Source of the DNA: Phycisphaerales bacterium
GTDB taxonomy: Bacteria > Planctomycetota > Phycisphaerae > Phycisphaerales > SM1A02
DNA: 6,471 bases
Assembly (NCBI GenBank): GCA_022447165.1
Contig: JAKVBR010000097.1
Location: 1 to 6,471 of the forward strand
Direction: 5' to 3'
Every line of letters begins with the position of its first letter. Position 1 is the first letter of the stretch. The translations under genes were made by a program, and so were the position numbers. Below the pieces are notes generated by a model. It ran no database searches, was not told the origin of the DNA, and saw only the letters and a list, made by a program, of their open reading frames with translations. This document shows positions 6,039 through 6,471 of the stretch, piece by piece.

Positions 6039-6163
6039 TTGTTGCTCCCATTGCTTTGCCGCATTGTGCGACCATCAAAGTAGTTGACTTCAAGATCACG
6101 CTGATCTTGAACCTCGGGGGAAACGCTGCCCTCCTGGCGACGCTTTGCAGCACTGCTGCCCAC
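6035..6163 (-). other. Possible 42-codon leader ORF coupled to the pilin start
   Basis: A frame from GTG 6163 runs 42 codons (VGSSAAKRRQEGSVSPEV... ending MRQSNGSNK) and stops with TGA 6037-6035, overlapping the pilin ATG as ATGA, the same junction form used by three gene pairs in the operon. The frame continues open upstream to a TGA near 6203 but has no ATG. AAGG directly abuts the GTG, which is too close for a good ribosome site. The second half (DLEVNYFDGRTMRQ) reads like ordinary protein but matches no family I know. It overlaps the hairpin and G/C block, so an RNA role is equally possible. Confidence 0.25.
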
Positions 6164-6278
6164 CCTTCTTCGGAAATAGAATGAGTGAAGTGAACTGAAA
6201 TTTGTTCAACGGGATAGACAAGGAAGTACAATCCGCATTCCTTTCCTAAACTTCCAGAGATTTACTGATAATAGACCT
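6039..6278. promoter_or_regulatory. Divergent intergenic region with structured pilin leader
   Basis: These 240 nt lie between the start of the pilin (minus) and the start of the DUF1015 gene (plus). Nearest the pilin is a perfect 10-bp hairpin (6089-6111), then a G/C-rich block at 6112-6166 with several potential stems, then AT-richer sequence to 6278, where promoters are likely. A TATTAT on the minus strand (about 6273-6268) and the overlapping GATAAT on the plus strand (6267-6272) are plausible -10 elements for the two directions; neither has a good -35 partner. If the minus-strand one is used, the pilin mRNA has a leader of more than 200 nt. I recognise no known riboswitch family. Confidence 0.5.
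6089..6111 (-). repeat. Perfect 10-bp inverted repeat in the pilin leader
   Basis: Arms TTCAAGATCA (6111-6102 read on the minus strand) and TGATCTTGAA (6098-6089) surround a 3-nt loop. It lies about 50 nt before the pilin ATG. No T-run follows on either strand, so it is not a simple terminator. It may be an mRNA-stabilising hairpin, part of a regulatory leader, or an operator for a dimeric regulator. Confidence 0.7.
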
Positions 6279-6471
6279 ATGACACATATTCAAATTCGCC
6301 CATTTCATGCTGTTTTCCCGCCTCCAAGCGACGCCTCCCGCGTTGCATCCGTCCCCTATGATGTTGTCAACCGCGATGAAGCGAAAGCACACGCTTCAAA
6401 GCATGAAGATAGTTTCATGCGTGTTGTTCGGTCTGAAGTTGATTTTCCAGATGACCACTCCCCTTACGACG
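6279..6471 (+). CDS. DUF1015 family protein (partial, N-terminal 64 residues)
   Basis: The visible part is MTHIQIRPFHAVFPPPSDAS, then RVASVPYDVVNRDEAKAHAS, KHEDSFMRVVRSEVDFP and DDHSPYD. The opening RPF box (7-9), the VPYDVV box (25-30), the DEA helix and the SFMRVVRSE strand match the start of the widespread DUF1015 family, whose full members are roughly 400 residues. The biochemical function is not established; members often sit near serine or phosphoglycerate metabolism genes, but nothing visible here tests that. The start ATG 6279 fits the family N-terminus. There is no Shine-Dalgarno site upstream (GATAATAGACCT), unlike the pilus genes, so it may be read from a leaderless or near-leaderless transcript. 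It is divergent from the pilin and probably unrelated to it. Confidence 0.88.
   Translation, partial: MTHIQIRPFHAVFPPPSDASRVASVPYDVVNRDEAKAHASKHEDSFMRVVRSEVDFPDDHSPYD

Noticed and set aside
6112..6175. c-di-GMP-I (GEMM) riboswitch before the pilin
   Set aside because: The two hairpins joined by AAA look superficially similar, but the GNRA loop, its receptor and the conserved first-strand motif are missing.
6013..6231. 72-codon frame upstream of and overlapping the pilin start on the minus strand
   Set aside because: It runs out of frame 26 nt into the pilin gene, has no recognisable ribosome site or domain, and its residues are those expected from a non-coding G/C-rich leader.
1..6471. CRISPR array, insertion sequence, tRNA or rRNA
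   Set aside because: No regularly spaced repeats, no transposase or terminal repeats, and no tRNA-like or rRNA-like segment seen on either strand.

Overview
The window carries most of one strand-coherent cell-envelope machine, a type IV pilus / type II secretion-like assembly, read entirely on the minus strand. One unrelated gene leaves the right edge on the plus strand. Base composition is moderate (a little under 50% GC by eye). Most genes have clear GGAGG-type ribosome sites, and GTG is used repeatedly as a start. The PilM-PilN-PilO set with a GspG-like pilin, a GspH-like minor pilin and a DUF1015 neighbour fits a Gram-negative-type, two-membrane bacterium. My best guess is a planctomycete of the Phycisphaerae type, but this is inferred from style and gene mix, not shown by a marker gene.

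Right to left, in transcription order for the minus strand: (1) positions 6039-6278 are a 240-bp divergent intergenic region holding a long, potentially structured leader for the major pilin. (2) 6038-5622 encodes a GspG/PilA-like pilin, followed by a strong hairpin-plus-T-tract terminator at 5592-5548. (3) From 5433 down runs a tightly packed operon: GspH/FimT-like minor pilin (GTG start), PilM, PilN, PilO, a membrane-anchored GspC/PilP-like protein, a PilQ/GspD secretin, and a TPR lipoprotein running off the left edge. Junctions are mostly ATGA overlaps (PilM/PilN, PilN/PilO, PilO/GspC-like), a 2-nt gap (GspH/PilM) and a 6-nt overlap (secretin/TPR). The one larger gap, 57 nt before the secretin, is spanned by an exact 19-codon micro-ORF. 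(4) On the plus strand at 6279 a DUF1015-family gene begins and is cut by the window end.

Working model: PilM (cytoplasm) binds the N-terminal INLLP-like tail of PilN. PilN and PilO form the inner-membrane, coiled-coil alignment complex. The GspC/PilP-like protein bridges from the inner membrane to the periplasmic N domains of the secretin. The secretin forms the outer-membrane pore, and the downstream TPR lipoprotein is well placed to be its pilotin. The pilin and the GspH-like minor pilin form the fibre. The ATPases (PilB/GspE, PilT), platform protein (PilC/GspF) and prepilin peptidase are not in the window and must be encoded elsewhere.

The core is a recognisable known class of machine, so I do not claim a new system. 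The parts that deserve a second look are the TPR lipoprotein as a pilotin, the TPR-like tail on the secretin, the loss of PilM nucleotide-site acidic residues, the membrane-anchored PilP position, the structured pilin leader with a possible coupled small ORF, and the micro-ORF before the secretin.
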